Shown piece by piece: positions 24,894 through 33,172 of a stretch of 64,000 nucleotides of DNA (its first letter is position 1; each line of letters opens with the position of its first letter). Under the pieces are notes generated by a model. That model saw only the letters and a program-made list of their open reading frames with translations, was not told the origin of the DNA and ran no database searches. Made by a program: the position numbers and the translations under genes. This stretch comes from an uncultured Lachnospiraceae bacterium. Lineage in GTDB: Bacteria > Bacillota > Clostridia > Lachnospirales > Lachnospiraceae. The stretch spans positions 124,001 through 188,000 of the forward strand of contig CACZFI010000006.1 in NCBI GenBank assembly GCA_902780405.1. The letters run 5' to 3'.

Positions 24894-25478
24894 CTATTCC
24901 CTACTGCCCTTTGCGCGGTACAGATAGCCGAACACGGCGCCGCAGATACCGCCGATAATGTGTGTCAGCTGGGAGATGTTGTCTTTCACTGTTACCATAT
25001 TCCAGATCTCCGTACCGAGATAGATCACGATCACCAGGATCATGGTGATGGGAATCTCTCCGCGGCGCATATCCGTCGCGGATACCAGAATGATCATCAT
25101 GAACACGATACCGCTCGCTCCGAGCAGCACCACATGCGGGAAGAAAATGATATTCACAAGCCCCGATATGACTGCCACAATGGAGATCATCTCGACTAAA
25201 TTCTTGCTTCCGTACTTTTCTTCAAGCACCGGACCAAGCAGGAGAAACAGAGTCATATTGCCTGTGTAGTGTGCCAGGCTCGAGTGCCCGAGCACATGTC
25301 CGAAGAGTCGGACAAACCACAGCACGCCGATCTTGCTTCTGTATACGGAGAACACCAGGGACGTACTCTGCCCCGATGTAAAGTTCGCCAGGATCAGTGC
25401 GATAAAGGCAAGAAGGGCAAATGTAAGCGTTACGGGTGCATTGTAAGTGAATGCGAGTTTTTTCTTATTGGCTGACAT
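24894..25478 (-). CDS. Rhomboid-family intramembrane serine protease
   Basis: The 194-residue protein has about six membrane helices with the rhomboid catalytic set: His70 and Asn74 in the first loop-helix region (HYTGN), nucleophile Ser122 in GASGIVF, and catalytic His173 in LTHIIGG. It should cleave transmembrane substrates within the bilayer; none is identified. The ATG at 25478 has AAGGA about eight bases upstream and gives a usual length; the frame stays open upstream but overlaps the reductase gene. The reductase stop is 11 bases away. Confidence 0.88.
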   Translation of the reverse strand: MSANKKKLAFTYNAPVTLTFALLAFIALILANFTSGQSTSLVFSVYRSKIGVLWFVRLFGHVLGHSSLAHYTGNMTLFLLLGPVLEEKYGSKNLVEMISIVAVISGLVNIIFFPHVVLLGASGIVFMMIILVSATDMRRGEIPITMILVIVIYLGTEIWNMVTVKDNISQLTHIIGGICGAVFGYLYRAKGSRE

Positions 25479-25489
25479 GTCTTTGTTCC

Positions 25490-26683
25490 TTATCCTTTGC
25501 TTTTCTTTTTGACCATAAACTTTCTGGCAAAAAACAGAAAGACTTTGTACGGACCCGGTCGTAAAGCCTTGTCCGCTTCTTTTAGTTTTTCTATGATGGG
25601 GATTCCCTGCGGACAGTGCTGCTGACACTTTCCGCATGCGACACATTTGCTGGCAAAACCGGGATCCTCCGTGAGCGCGATCGTCTGCAGGAACTCCTGT
25701 CTGGCGTCTTTTTTATTCTCCGAGTACATGTGGTTGTAGCAGCGGAAGTTGCCGGGGATGTCCACACCCTTCGGGCAGGGCATGCAATACCTGCAGGCCG
25801 TACACTCGACCTTGGTCGTCTTTCGAATCTCTTCCTTGATCTCGGCGATCAGCGCACGGTCATCATCCGTGAACTCCCCGATCTCAACCGAAGATGCGAT
25901 CCGGCAGTTTTCCTCCACCATCTCCATGCTGTTCATACCGGAAAGAACACAGGACACCTGCGGCTGTTCCATCAGCCAGCGAAACGCCCACTCTGCCGCG
26001 GTATAGCCGCGGGGATGATTCGCAATGGCCTTCTTTGCCTTCTCCGGAAGCAGATCCACCAGCTTGCCGCCGCGAAGCGGCTCCATGATGATGACGGGGA
26101 TACCTTTTTTCCCCGCTGCTTCGAGTCCGATGCGTCCGGCCTGTGTCGTCTCATCCACATAATTATACTGGATCTGGCAAAAGTCCCAGTCGTAATCATC
26201 CAGGATCTTAAGGAACATCTCCGGCGTACCGTGAAATGAAAAGCCGAGATTCACAACTTCTCCGGAGGCTTTCTTATCTTTGATCCAATCCAGGATCCCG
26301 AGACTCTTTAAGCTCTCCCACTGCGCATAGTCCGTCAGCATGTGCATCAGGTAATAGTCGATATGGTCCGTCTGAAGGCGGGAAAGTTGTTCCTCAAAGT
26401 ACTTGTCGATGGCCTTGCGGCTGCTGATCAGGTACTGCGGAAGCTTGGTCGCGATCTTGACGCGATCACGCATACCGGTGCGATGCAGGATCTCACCCAG
26501 GGCAACTTCGCTGCCCGAATAAATGTATGCGGTGTCAAAATAATTGACGCCGGCCTCGATCGCCGCCAGGATCTCCTTCTCGGCCTTATCGAGATCGATG
26601 TCTCTTCCCTTTCTGGTGAACCTCATGCACCCGTATCCGAGAAGCGACATGTCTTTTCCGTATTTGTCTTTTCTGTACTGCAT
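25490..26683 (-). CDS. Aldo/keto reductase with C-terminal ferredoxin-type Fe-S domain
   Basis: The 397-residue protein has an AKR barrel (about 1-290) with the catalytic tetrad Asp50, Tyr55, Lys80 and His114. It is followed by cysteine motifs CTACRYCMPCPKG and CVACGKCQQHCPQG (about 300-375), which would hold two [4Fe-4S] clusters. Such fusions are common in anaerobic Clostridia; the electron partner and substrate are unknown. GGGAG six bases before the ATG at 26683 sets the start; the open frame runs 24 codons further without a site. The clusters suggest electrons may enter from ferredoxin rather than only from NADPH (inference). Confidence 0.9.
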   Translation of the reverse strand: MQYRKDKYGKDMSLLGYGCMRFTRKGRDIDLDKAEKEILAAIEAGVNYFDTAYIYSGSEVALGEILHRTGMRDRVKIATKLPQYLISSRKAIDKYFEEQLSRLQTDHIDYYLMHMLTDYAQWESLKSLGILDWIKDKKASGEVVNLGFSFHGTPEMFLKILDDYDWDFCQIQYNYVDETTQAGRIGLEAAGKKGIPVIIMEPLRGGKLVDLLPEKAKKAIANHPRGYTAAEWAFRWLMEQPQVSCVLSGMNSMEMVEENCRIASSVEIGEFTDDDRALIAEIKEEIRKTTKVECTACRYCMPCPKGVDIPGNFRCYNHMYSENKKDARQEFLQTIALTEDPGFASKCVACGKCQQHCPQGIPIIEKLKEADKALRPGPYKVFLFFARKFMVKKKSKG

Positions 26684-26758
26684 AGAATACTCCCTATCAT
26701 ATCCGAAGTATCGGTGTAACATTATTATTCTATCATTATTCGGACATATGGACAATGT

Positions 26759-27514
26759 TTAGCGCTCGCCGTTGTAGTCCACCTTGAGCAGGCACAGTCC
26801 CTGAGGAGGGGCGGTAAAACCCGCCTTGCTTCGGTTTCTTTCGGCAAGCAGATCCTCCATGCTTTCCGGGGTCCGCTTTCCGTACCCTACTTCAAGCAGT
26901 GTTCCGGTCAGGATCCGGACCATGTACTGCAGGAATCCGCTTCCGTGAAATGTCAGATTCAGATAGCCGTTCTTTGATGCGATATCAATATCATAGATCT
27001 CCCGCACCGTGCTTTTCTTCATCTTCGGATTCCCGCAGAAGGAGGCAAAATCGTGCTCGCCGACCAAGTAGGCCGCCGCCTTCCGCATACGCTCAACGTC
27101 CGGAACCCGTTCCGTCACGTAAACGTACTTGCGATTGAATACAGGCTTTCTGTCCCCAATGTAGCAGGTATAGCAATAGGTCTTGCCGGTGGCGTTGTAT
27201 CTGCTGTGGAAGCGGTCCGAAGCACGGCTTGCTTCCCTGATACAGATATCCTCCGGCAGGTAGCGGTTCATGTAGGCAAGGAGTTCTTCCTCCGTCGTCT
27301 CTTTCTCAAGACGGACATTCGCTACCATGCCTTTCGCATGCACACCCGCATCGGTGCGTCCCGCGCCCGTCACCTCCACCGGCTGTCCCTCAAATCGCTC
27401 AAGCACCGATTCCAGTTTGCCCTGGATGGTCATTTCATTGCCCGGCTGATGCTCCCAGCCGTAGTATCTGCTGCCGTCGTAGACGACGATCAGCCTGTAG
27501 TTCACTCGTGCCAT
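26759..27514 (-). CDS. truA: tRNA pseudouridine synthase A
   Basis: TruA converts uridines 38-40 of the tRNA anticodon stem to pseudouridine. The 251-residue length is usual. The catalytic aspartate is Asp55 in GAGRTDAGVHA, and other family motifs include GWEHQPG, FHSRYNATGKTY and LQYMVRILTGTLLEVG. The start codon lies two bases after the stop of the upstream phosphotransferase gene (27517), so the two are probably co-transcribed. Confidence 0.96.
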   Translation of the reverse strand: MARVNYRLIVVYDGSRYYGWEHQPGNEMTIQGKLESVLERFEGQPVEVTGAGRTDAGVHAKGMVANVRLEKETTEEELLAYMNRYLPEDICIREASRASDRFHSRYNATGKTYCYTCYIGDRKPVFNRKYVYVTERVPDVERMRKAAAYLVGEHDFASFCGNPKMKKSTVREIYDIDIASKNGYLNLTFHGSGFLQYMVRILTGTLLEVGYGKRTPESMEDLLAERNRSKAGFTAPPQGLCLLKVDYNGER

Positions 27515-27516
27515 CT

Positions 27517-28998
27517 TTAATCCTCTGCAAGTTTCTTTTCGATTGCCTTGATCACGACTTTTAGTGCCTTGATCCTTGCGTATTTTTTGTCATTGGACTC
27601 GAGCACATGCCAGGGTGCGAACTTCGTGTTCGTCTTGGCAAGCATCTCATCCACCGCTTCCTCGTACAGATCCCACTTCTCGCGGTTTCTCCAATCCTCA
27701 TCCGTGATCTTCCACTGCTTTTCGGGCGTATTCTGTCTGTCGGTAAAGCGCGCAAGCTGGGTGTCCTTATCGATCTGAACCCAGAATTTAATGATCACCG
27801 CATTCCAGTCGGCAAGTTCCTTCTCGAATTCGTTGATCTCATTGTAGGCTCTCTGCCAGTCGTTCTCGCTGCAGAATCCTTCCAGGCGCTCCACCATAAC
27901 TCTTCCGTACCAGGTACGGTCAAAGATGGCGATATGTCCGTCCTTCGGAAGGCGATTCCAGAATCTCCAGAGATAGTGTCTTGATTTCTCTGCAGGTTCG
28001 GGACTTGCGATGGGATGCACTTCGTAACCTCTCGGATCCAAAGCGGCAGCGATGCGCTTAATGTTGCCTCCCTTGCCTGCGGCATCCCAGCCCTCATAGG
28101 CGATGATCACGGGTATCTTCTTGTGATAAAGCTCGTTGTGAAGCTCACCGAGTCGCTTCTGCAATCTGTCAAGTTCCGTCCGATACTCCTCCTCGGTCAG
28201 CGTCTTATCGAGCGGGATCTCCGCAAGTTTCGGGATGGATTTTAACGGGAATGTGTTCTGTAAAAGCGGAGCCTTCTGTTTCGCATCAGCACCTGCAAGC
28301 GCCGTATCGATGCTCGCCACAAGGATCTCCGTCATCTGAAGCTCCGCCCACTTCTTGCTTGTGGAGTCGATAAAATACCAGGGACATACGAACTGGTTGG
28401 TTGCCTCGATATAGGAGTCATAGACATCCATGCACTTCTCGTAGTGCTTATTCTGCCACTTATCCTTTGAGGTCACGCGCCACTTGGTATTCGGGTCGTC
28501 CGACAACGCATCCAAGCGCTTCTTCTGCTCGTTCTCATCGATATGGAAGAAGAATTTGACCACCAGGTATCCGTTGTCATTGAGCTGTCTCTCAAAGCGT
28601 TTGATACTGGTCAGATGGGACTTGTATTCTTTCTTTTTGATCTTTCCGTGCAGATACGCTCCCGTCACCTCACCCATCCAGCTTCCGTCGAAGAAGGAGA
28701 TCTTGCCTTCCTGCGGAATCCGCACAAAGTAGCGGTACAAAAAAGGACGACGCGTCTCTTCACTTGTGGCCTGTGTCAGGGTCTCACATTTGAAGAATCG
28801 CGGGTCCAGATTCTTGATCACTCTTCCGAGCACACTGCCCTTGCCCGCAGCCCCCCAGCCGTCAAGCACAACAAGAACAGGCAGTTTCTTGTCTTTGATC
28901 GCCATCTGTCTTTTCGCAAGTTCGGCACGCGCCGTCTCAAGTCTTGCGGAAAGTTCTTCATCCAAAGGCCGATCTTCTTTTACCCACTCTTTCAGCAT
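27517..28998 (-). CDS. Two-domain PPK2 kinase, polyphosphate:AMP phosphotransferase type
   Basis: The 493-residue protein contains two tandem PPK2 kinase domains, each with its own P-loop: GWGAAGKGS (47-55) and GWDAAGKGG (near 295), plus lid-region RTWYGRVMVERLEGF in the second. Two-domain PPK2 enzymes (class II, PAP) use polyphosphate to convert AMP to ADP. In the first domain the second acidic motif reads FDGSWMGE where the second has FDRTWYGR, so the first domain is probably less active or structural (family-based inference). AGGAGG seven bases before the ATG at 28998 sets the start; ATGs at 29004 and 29016 are too close to or overlap that site. Confidence 0.9.
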   Translation of the reverse strand: MLKEWVKEDRPLDEELSARLETARAELAKRQMAIKDKKLPVLVVLDGWGAAGKGSVLGRVIKNLDPRFFKCETLTQATSEETRRPFLYRYFVRIPQEGKISFFDGSWMGEVTGAYLHGKIKKKEYKSHLTSIKRFERQLNDNGYLVVKFFFHIDENEQKKRLDALSDDPNTKWRVTSKDKWQNKHYEKCMDVYDSYIEATNQFVCPWYFIDSTSKKWAELQMTEILVASIDTALAGADAKQKAPLLQNTFPLKSIPKLAEIPLDKTLTEEEYRTELDRLQKRLGELHNELYHKKIPVIIAYEGWDAAGKGGNIKRIAAALDPRGYEVHPIASPEPAEKSRHYLWRFWNRLPKDGHIAIFDRTWYGRVMVERLEGFCSENDWQRAYNEINEFEKELADWNAVIIKFWVQIDKDTQLARFTDRQNTPEKQWKITDEDWRNREKWDLYEEAVDEMLAKTNTKFAPWHVLESNDKKYARIKALKVVIKAIEKKLAED

Positions 28999-29048
28999 AA
29001 GCATACCTCCTCGCATAATTGTAATTATCGCACATTTTACATACTGAT

Positions 29049-29057
29049 ATTATAGCA
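29049..29057 (-). promoter_or_regulatory. Extended -10 promoter of the PPK2-truA operon
   Basis: TGCTATAAT on the minus strand, identical to the element before the response regulator gene, lies 50 bases upstream of the phosphotransferase ATG. The -35 is weak. Confidence 0.55.
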
Positions 29058-29136
29058 TAGGTACACTGAAAAAACAGTATCAAAACCCTTCGGATTGTGT
29101 TATATTATACCTATCTTTTACAAAGGAGATGACCTT

Positions 29137-29907
29137 ATGAATCCATTCAAAAAGTATCTTGCGGAACTGATCGGTACCTTCATCCTGGTGTTTGTCGGAT
29201 GCGGTACTGCCATGCTGATCGGCTGTGATGTGACCGGTGGCTATCTTGCCACGGCGGCAGCCTTCGGTCTCGCCATCGTGATGATCGCGTACAGCGTCGG
29301 CAACATTTCCGGCGGTCACGTGAATCCCGCCGTATCACTCGGTGTTTTGATCAACGGCGGCATCAGCATCACGGACTTCCTTGCCTACCTTGTAGCGCAG
29401 TGTTTCGGTGCCATCGCAGCATCCGCTTTACTTGATTTGATCTTTGATATGGGCAGCATCACGGACACCACCCACCACATGGGCACCAACGGCCTCGGCG
29501 GTGTCAGCGACGATCCCCTGACCGGCTTCATCGTGGAAGCGGTTCTCACCTTCATCTTCGTGATGACCATCCTCGGTGTCACAAGCAAGAAGCAGTCTCA
29601 CGGCTCCTTCGGCGGACTTGTGATCGGTCTTGCGCTGATGGGTATCCACATCATCGGCATCGGTTTGACCGGTACCTCCGTGAATCCCGCACGAAGCTTC
29701 GGACCCGCGCTTGTTGCGGCAGTCGGCGGCGACACAGAACCCTTGAAGGTTGTCTGGGTCTTCGTACTTGCTCCCCTTGTCGGCGCTGCGATTGCAGGCT
29801 TTTGCTACAAGTTCCTTGAGTCCGACGGCAAGTCTTCCGCTTCCAAACCGAAGAAAGAAAAGTCCCTTGACGAGGACGAAGCTGATTCCGAAGAAGCAGA
29901 AGAGTAA
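29137..29907 (+). CDS. Aquaporin / major intrinsic protein
   Basis: The 256-residue channel has six helices and both NPA boxes (GGHVNPAVS near residue 65, TSVNPARSFGPA near 185). It is more like water channels (AqpZ) than glycerol facilitators, because the second box is NPARSFGPA without the GlpF-type insertion; this is a judgement by eye. The last 27 residues are a Ser/Lys then Asp/Glu-rich hydrophilic tail, unusual for the family. AAAGGAGATGACCTT precedes the ATG. It is monocistronic and followed by a terminator. Confidence 0.9.
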   Translation: MNPFKKYLAELIGTFILVFVGCGTAMLIGCDVTGGYLATAAAFGLAIVMIAYSVGNISGGHVNPAVSLGVLINGGISITDFLAYLVAQCFGAIAASALLDLIFDMGSITDTTHHMGTNGLGGVSDDPLTGFIVEAVLTFIFVMTILGVTSKKQSHGSFGGLVIGLALMGIHIIGIGLTGTSVNPARSFGPALVAAVGGDTEPLKVVWVFVLAPLVGAAIAGFCYKFLESDGKSSASKPKKEKSLDEDEADSEEAEE

Positions 29908-29930
29908 CATCCACATAGATCACATTTAAC

Positions 29931-29963
29931 AAAAAGTGAACGGTTATACCGTTCACTTTTTTT
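29931..29963. terminator. Terminator after the aquaporin gene
   Basis: AAAAAGTGAACGG, loop TTATA, then CCGTTCAC followed by T residues on the plus strand. The A-run on the left makes it also usable from the minus strand. Confidence 0.9.
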
Positions 29964-29966
29964 CAT

Positions 29967-30026
29967 CTAACCTGCAAGCTTCTCCCGTACAGCCTCCTCG
30001 ATCAGACTGTTTAAAGCATTGTCACA
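29967..30026 (-). pseudogene. Possible C-terminal remnant of a small antitoxin-like gene
   Basis: On the minus strand 19 codons before a TAG read like the C-terminus of a ribbon-helix-helix or HicB-type protein (ALNSLIEEAVREKLAG). A stop codon lies immediately upstream in frame and there is no start codon or ribosome binding site. It may be the last piece of a deleted gene, sharing the aquaporin terminator. Chance cannot be excluded at this length. Confidence 0.3.
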
Positions 30027-30075
30027 TTACAAATTGTAATATATACTTGACATTTAGGAGAGTATATTGTACGAT
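30026..30075 (+). promoter_or_regulatory. Strong sigma-A promoter with upstream palindromic operator
   Basis: TTGACA (30047-30052), a 17-base spacer and TACGAT (30070-30075) form a good promoter. Just upstream is a perfect 7-1-7 inverted repeat ATTACAA-A-TTGTAAT (30026-30040). Because the operon encodes an HTH protein, autoregulation at this palindrome is a reasonable guess. Confidence 0.7.
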
Positions 30076-30120
30076 ACGTCCAAGGCAATGATAAACGCAC
30101 TACCAAAGGAGGTCGTTATT

Positions 30121-30660
30121 ATGAACAGATCACTGACTTTGATCATACTCATCGGGATGCTTTGCGTCATCCTCACACTCGTCATCGGAAAGTCGATGCA
30201 CAAGGACGGCAACACTCTACCGAAGTATGATGAGCGTCAGAAACTCGACAGAGGTCGCGGCTACATGATCGCATTTTATTCCATGGCGGTTCTCACCTGT
30301 CTGATTCCCGTGGCACTTTCCGAAGAGACACTTCATTTTCTCGGTGATACGGTATTTATGTTTCCGCCCTTCATCGGATTACTGATCCACATCGGCTACT
30401 GCATCTGGAAGGATGCGTATATCGAACTCAATTTAAATGAATCAAAGTGGACCATCTTCATTCTGATGATCGGTTTCGCGAACCTGCTTATCGCGTATAG
30501 TTCCTACCGGTCAGGACGCATGGTCAAAGACGGTGTTCTTCAGTTTCATGTGGCGAACCTCATCGTAGGCGTCATGTCGATCGTGATTGTACTGGAGATA
30601 GCAATTCGAAAACTTGTAGTTGGGAAAGGCGGCGATGACGATGAAGAATCTGAAGCTTAA
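30121..30660 (+). CDS. Four-to-five-helix membrane protein of unknown function, partner of an HTH regulator
   Basis: The 179-residue protein has an N-terminal helix (about 4-23), the conserved-looking segment YDERQKLDRGRGYM (about 36-49), then helices at about 50-68, 78-97, 107-128 and 140-163, ending in an acidic tail. Small membrane proteins with a DERQ segment followed by an overlapping XRE regulator gene are common in Firmicutes, but I know no biochemical role. AAAGGAGG eight bases before the ATG at 30121 sets the start. The last 20 bases overlap the HTH gene. Confidence 0.75.
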   Translation: MNRSLTLIILIGMLCVILTLVIGKSMHKDGNTLPKYDERQKLDRGRGYMIAFYSMAVLTCLIPVALSEETLHFLGDTVFMFPPFIGLLIHIGYCIWKDAYIELNLNESKWTIFILMIGFANLLIAYSSYRSGRMVKDGVLQFHVANLIVGVMSIVIVLEIAIRKLVVGKGGDDDEESEA

Positions 30661-30844
30661 GGCTGCACGCGCCGGACTCGACCTGTCACAGGAACAACTT
30701 GCCAAGGCTGTCGGCGTCTCCCGACAGACGATCAATTCCATCGAGAAGGGCGACTACAACCCGACCATAAAACTCTGCATCAGCATCTGCAAGGTTCTCG
30801 GAAAAACTTTAGATGAGCTTTTCTGGGATGAGGCTGACGCATAG
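30641..30844 (+). CDS. Small XRE-family HTH regulator (67 residues)
   Basis: The protein is almost only a DNA-binding domain: KNLKLKAARAGLDLSQEQLAKAVGVSRQTINSIEKGDYNPTIKLC, then TLDELFW near the end. Short regulators of this group usually control the membrane protein gene they overlap. The ATG at 30641 gives the family N-terminus; an ATG two codons earlier (30635) is equally reachable from AAAGGCGG. The palindrome at 30026-30040 is the likely binding site (inference). Confidence 0.88.
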   Translation: MKNLKLKAARAGLDLSQEQLAKAVGVSRQTINSIEKGDYNPTIKLCISICKVLGKTLDELFWDEADA

Positions 30845-30850
30845 ACTCAC

Positions 30851-30866
30851 TAAAACGGCTGGCCGT
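30851..30866. terminator. Short hairpin between convergent stops
   Basis: ACGGC-TG-GCCGT lies between the HTH gene stop and the AmrS stop. On the minus strand it is followed by TTTTAG. The stem is only five pairs, so it is a weak terminator candidate. Confidence 0.4.
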
Positions 30867-31709
30867 CTAACAGTTCCCGGTATAGACGTAATCTAATCTC
30901 TCTCTTGCGACATCGGCCAGCCTGTAGATCTTCGAGACCGGGGTTGCTTCTCTGTCGGTCATCATAAAGCGCGGGAAGAAGCGGGACACGTGAAGCGGGA
31001 TGTACTCCCCGTTCGGAAGATCTGCGATCCATGCACTGATCTCCCGCATCTCTTCTTCGGAATCATTCTCGCCGGGAACAATGAGTGTCGTCAGTTCGAC
31101 ATGACAGTCTTCTGCGGCCCGTGCGATAAAGTCCGTCACCTGTTTCTTACTCCCTTTCAGCACTTCCCCGTAGTATCTGTCCGAGAAACCTTTCAGGTCA
31201 ATATTCATGGCATCGATATAAGGCAGGATCTCCTCAAGGACTGGGAGTTCTGCGGTTCCGTTTGATACAAGGACATTCTTCATGCCGGCCCCTTTCACAA
31301 GCTTCGTACAGTCTCTTACAAATTCATAGCCGACCAGCGGTTCGTTGTAAGTATAAGCCACGCCGATGTTCCCGACAGACTGATATCGAAGTGCAGTCTC
31401 AAGGGCTTCCTCCGGGGTGATATACTCCGCCCGTTCGGCCATCCTCCGTGCCTCATCCGACCATGATATGTCGCTGTTCTGACAGAAGGGACAGCGCAGA
31501 TTACAGCCGTAGCTTCCGAGTGAAAGGATCAGGCTCCCAGGAAAAAAGCGCGAAAGCGGTTTCTTCTCGATCGGATCGAGCGCCATGCCGGTGATCCTCC
31601 CGTAGTTTGAAGCAAATACTTTGCCGTCCTTACAGGTCCTCGCCCCGCAGAAGCCAAGACCTCCCTCTTCAATTTCACAATGTCTGAAACAGACCTCGCA
31701 TCTTGCCAT
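30867..31709 (-). CDS. AmmeMemoRadiSam-type radical SAM enzyme (AmrS-like)
   Basis: The 280-residue radical SAM protein has the cluster motif C69-N-L-R-C73-P-F-C76 and an N-terminal set of four cysteines (residues 4, 7, 11, 21 region plus Cys26) that may bind another metal site. It also has KKPLSRFFPGS, YTYNEP and the MNIDLKGFSD strand, all typical of the PflA-like AmrS group. In many genomes it is linked to Memo and AMMECR1 proteins; neither is present here. The natural reaction is not known to me. The start follows the GH32 stop by five bases, so it is read with that gene. Confidence 0.85.
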   Translation of the reverse strand: MARCEVCFRHCEIEEGGLGFCGARTCKDGKVFASNYGRITGMALDPIEKKPLSRFFPGSLILSLGSYGCNLRCPFCQNSDISWSDEARRMAERAEYITPEEALETALRYQSVGNIGVAYTYNEPLVGYEFVRDCTKLVKGAGMKNVLVSNGTAELPVLEEILPYIDAMNIDLKGFSDRYYGEVLKGSKKQVTDFIARAAEDCHVELTTLIVPGENDSEEEMREISAWIADLPNGEYIPLHVSRFFPRFMMTDREATPVSKIYRLADVARERLDYVYTGNC

Positions 31710-31714
31710 ATGCC

Positions 31715-33115
31715 TTATCCCTGCGCAAGTTCCACTGCGCCGTAAACAGTTCCACCTTTTGAAAAGTACTCTGCGATTCCCGCATCAAGGATCAGAATCG
31801 TCTTTTTCTCATCATGTGAAACAGAAAATGTGTCGCTTCCTACACAAATCTGTGACGTGCCGGCGGCATTCCATTGCAGCTCATAAACCGCCGCTTCCTC
31901 CTTCAAGGGAAGCGTGACGGTGTCCCCGCATGCTTCGACAGGTTCCGGCTTATACGCATCCCACAACTCACGAACGGGAGCAAAGCGAATCCGCAGTCCG
32001 TCGGCAGTCTCTCCCAGTGAAAGCTCCGTCGGCACGGACATCATCCCCCGGAATCCGTCCGCATCACACTTCGTTCTGTACCATGCTACACTTATGACGC
32101 GATTCGAAATCCCGGCGTAGGTCTGCGCCGCGTATCCGAGTTTTGTATCATAAGCTGTAAGTACGCCGGATTCCGGTACAAACGTATATCCGTCGAATTC
32201 TCCGATCATATAGTATCCGTCCGCAGACCAGAAGATCCACTTCTTCTCGCCGGTTTCAGACACTGTCAGCCGGAAGAGATCCGGGCATTCCCACATCCCC
32301 TCCGCAAAGAGACGGCTGCTTTCCGTCCACCGCTTCATATCCTCTGACCGGTAGATCGCAAACTCGCCCTCACCGAGATACAGTGCCATAATGTATGCAT
32401 CGCTTTCCGCGTGATAAAACACCTTCGGATCGCGATTGCCGGCCTTGACATGCGGCAGCACGACTCCTTTCTTTTGAAGTGTCTCTCCTCCGTCTGTCGA
32501 TACGGCCAGTTGCTGCGTATAACGCCTTCCCGCTTCCTTGGACCAGGCATTGTCTCCGCCTGCTGCCGTGTAGAAAAACAGAAGCGCATCTTTTCCGTAG
32601 CCTGCTACATTTTCAGTATCCAAAAAACCGGAACCGGAAAACATCGGCCCGTATGCATCCGGGTACAGCGCAGTGTCACGGTGCTCCCAGGTAAGAAGAT
32701 CCCTGCTTATCGCGTGTCCCCAGTGCATATTGCCCCAGACGGTTCCGTAGGGATTCCACTGGTAGAACAGATGATAAACACCGTCCGCATACAAAAGTCC
32801 GTTGGGATCGTTGATCCAACCCCTTTCCGCAGTAAAATGGATCTTCGGCCTTCTTGCATCGGAAACCGCAGGCTTTGTGTCACTGCTTTCGATACGCGCA
32901 AGCAGTGTCTCCTCGCCCGATGCTATCCGCACGTCTATATCCCTCCCGATATACGATCCCATATCCATGGGAAATACAAAGTCCGGCACATCTGTAGCAA
33001 GCTTCACATCTGTTTCCGCGATCTTTTCGCCATCCAGATAAAAATGCAGTTTTTGTTCTTCCGCCTCACGGCTTACCGGAAGCAGAAGGTATCTTTCGTT
33101 TATATGTATGATCAT
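31715..33115 (-). CDS. Glycoside hydrolase family 32 (sucrose/fructan hydrolase)
   Basis: The 466-residue enzyme has the GH32 nucleophile motif WINDPNG (Asp103), the transition-state motif RDP (GNRDPKVF near 225) and the acid/base glutamate in WECPDLF near 278. An N-terminal segment of about 90 residues precedes the five-bladed propeller. It should hydrolyse beta-fructosides such as sucrose, sucrose-6-phosphate or fructo-oligosaccharides. There is no signal peptide, so it acts in the cytosol. AAAAGGAG before the ATG at 33115 sets the start. No sugar transporter is adjacent. Confidence 0.92.
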   Translation of the reverse strand: MIIHINERYLLLPVSREAEEQKLHFYLDGEKIAETDVKLATDVPDFVFPMDMGSYIGRDIDVRIASGEETLLARIESSDTKPAVSDARRPKIHFTAERGWINDPNGLLYADGVYHLFYQWNPYGTVWGNMHWGHAISRDLLTWEHRDTALYPDAYGPMFSGSGFLDTENVAGYGKDALLFFYTAAGGDNAWSKEAGRRYTQQLAVSTDGGETLQKKGVVLPHVKAGNRDPKVFYHAESDAYIMALYLGEGEFAIYRSEDMKRWTESSRLFAEGMWECPDLFRLTVSETGEKKWIFWSADGYYMIGEFDGYTFVPESGVLTAYDTKLGYAAQTYAGISNRVISVAWYRTKCDADGFRGMMSVPTELSLGETADGLRIRFAPVRELWDAYKPEPVEACGDTVTLPLKEEAAVYELQWNAAGTSQICVGSDTFSVSHDEKKTILILDAGIAEYFSKGGTVYGAVELAQG

Positions 33116-33172
33116 CGTGTCTCCTTTTGGTGCTTCGTCTTCTCCCCTCACATTATCACAAAGATGCCGCAA

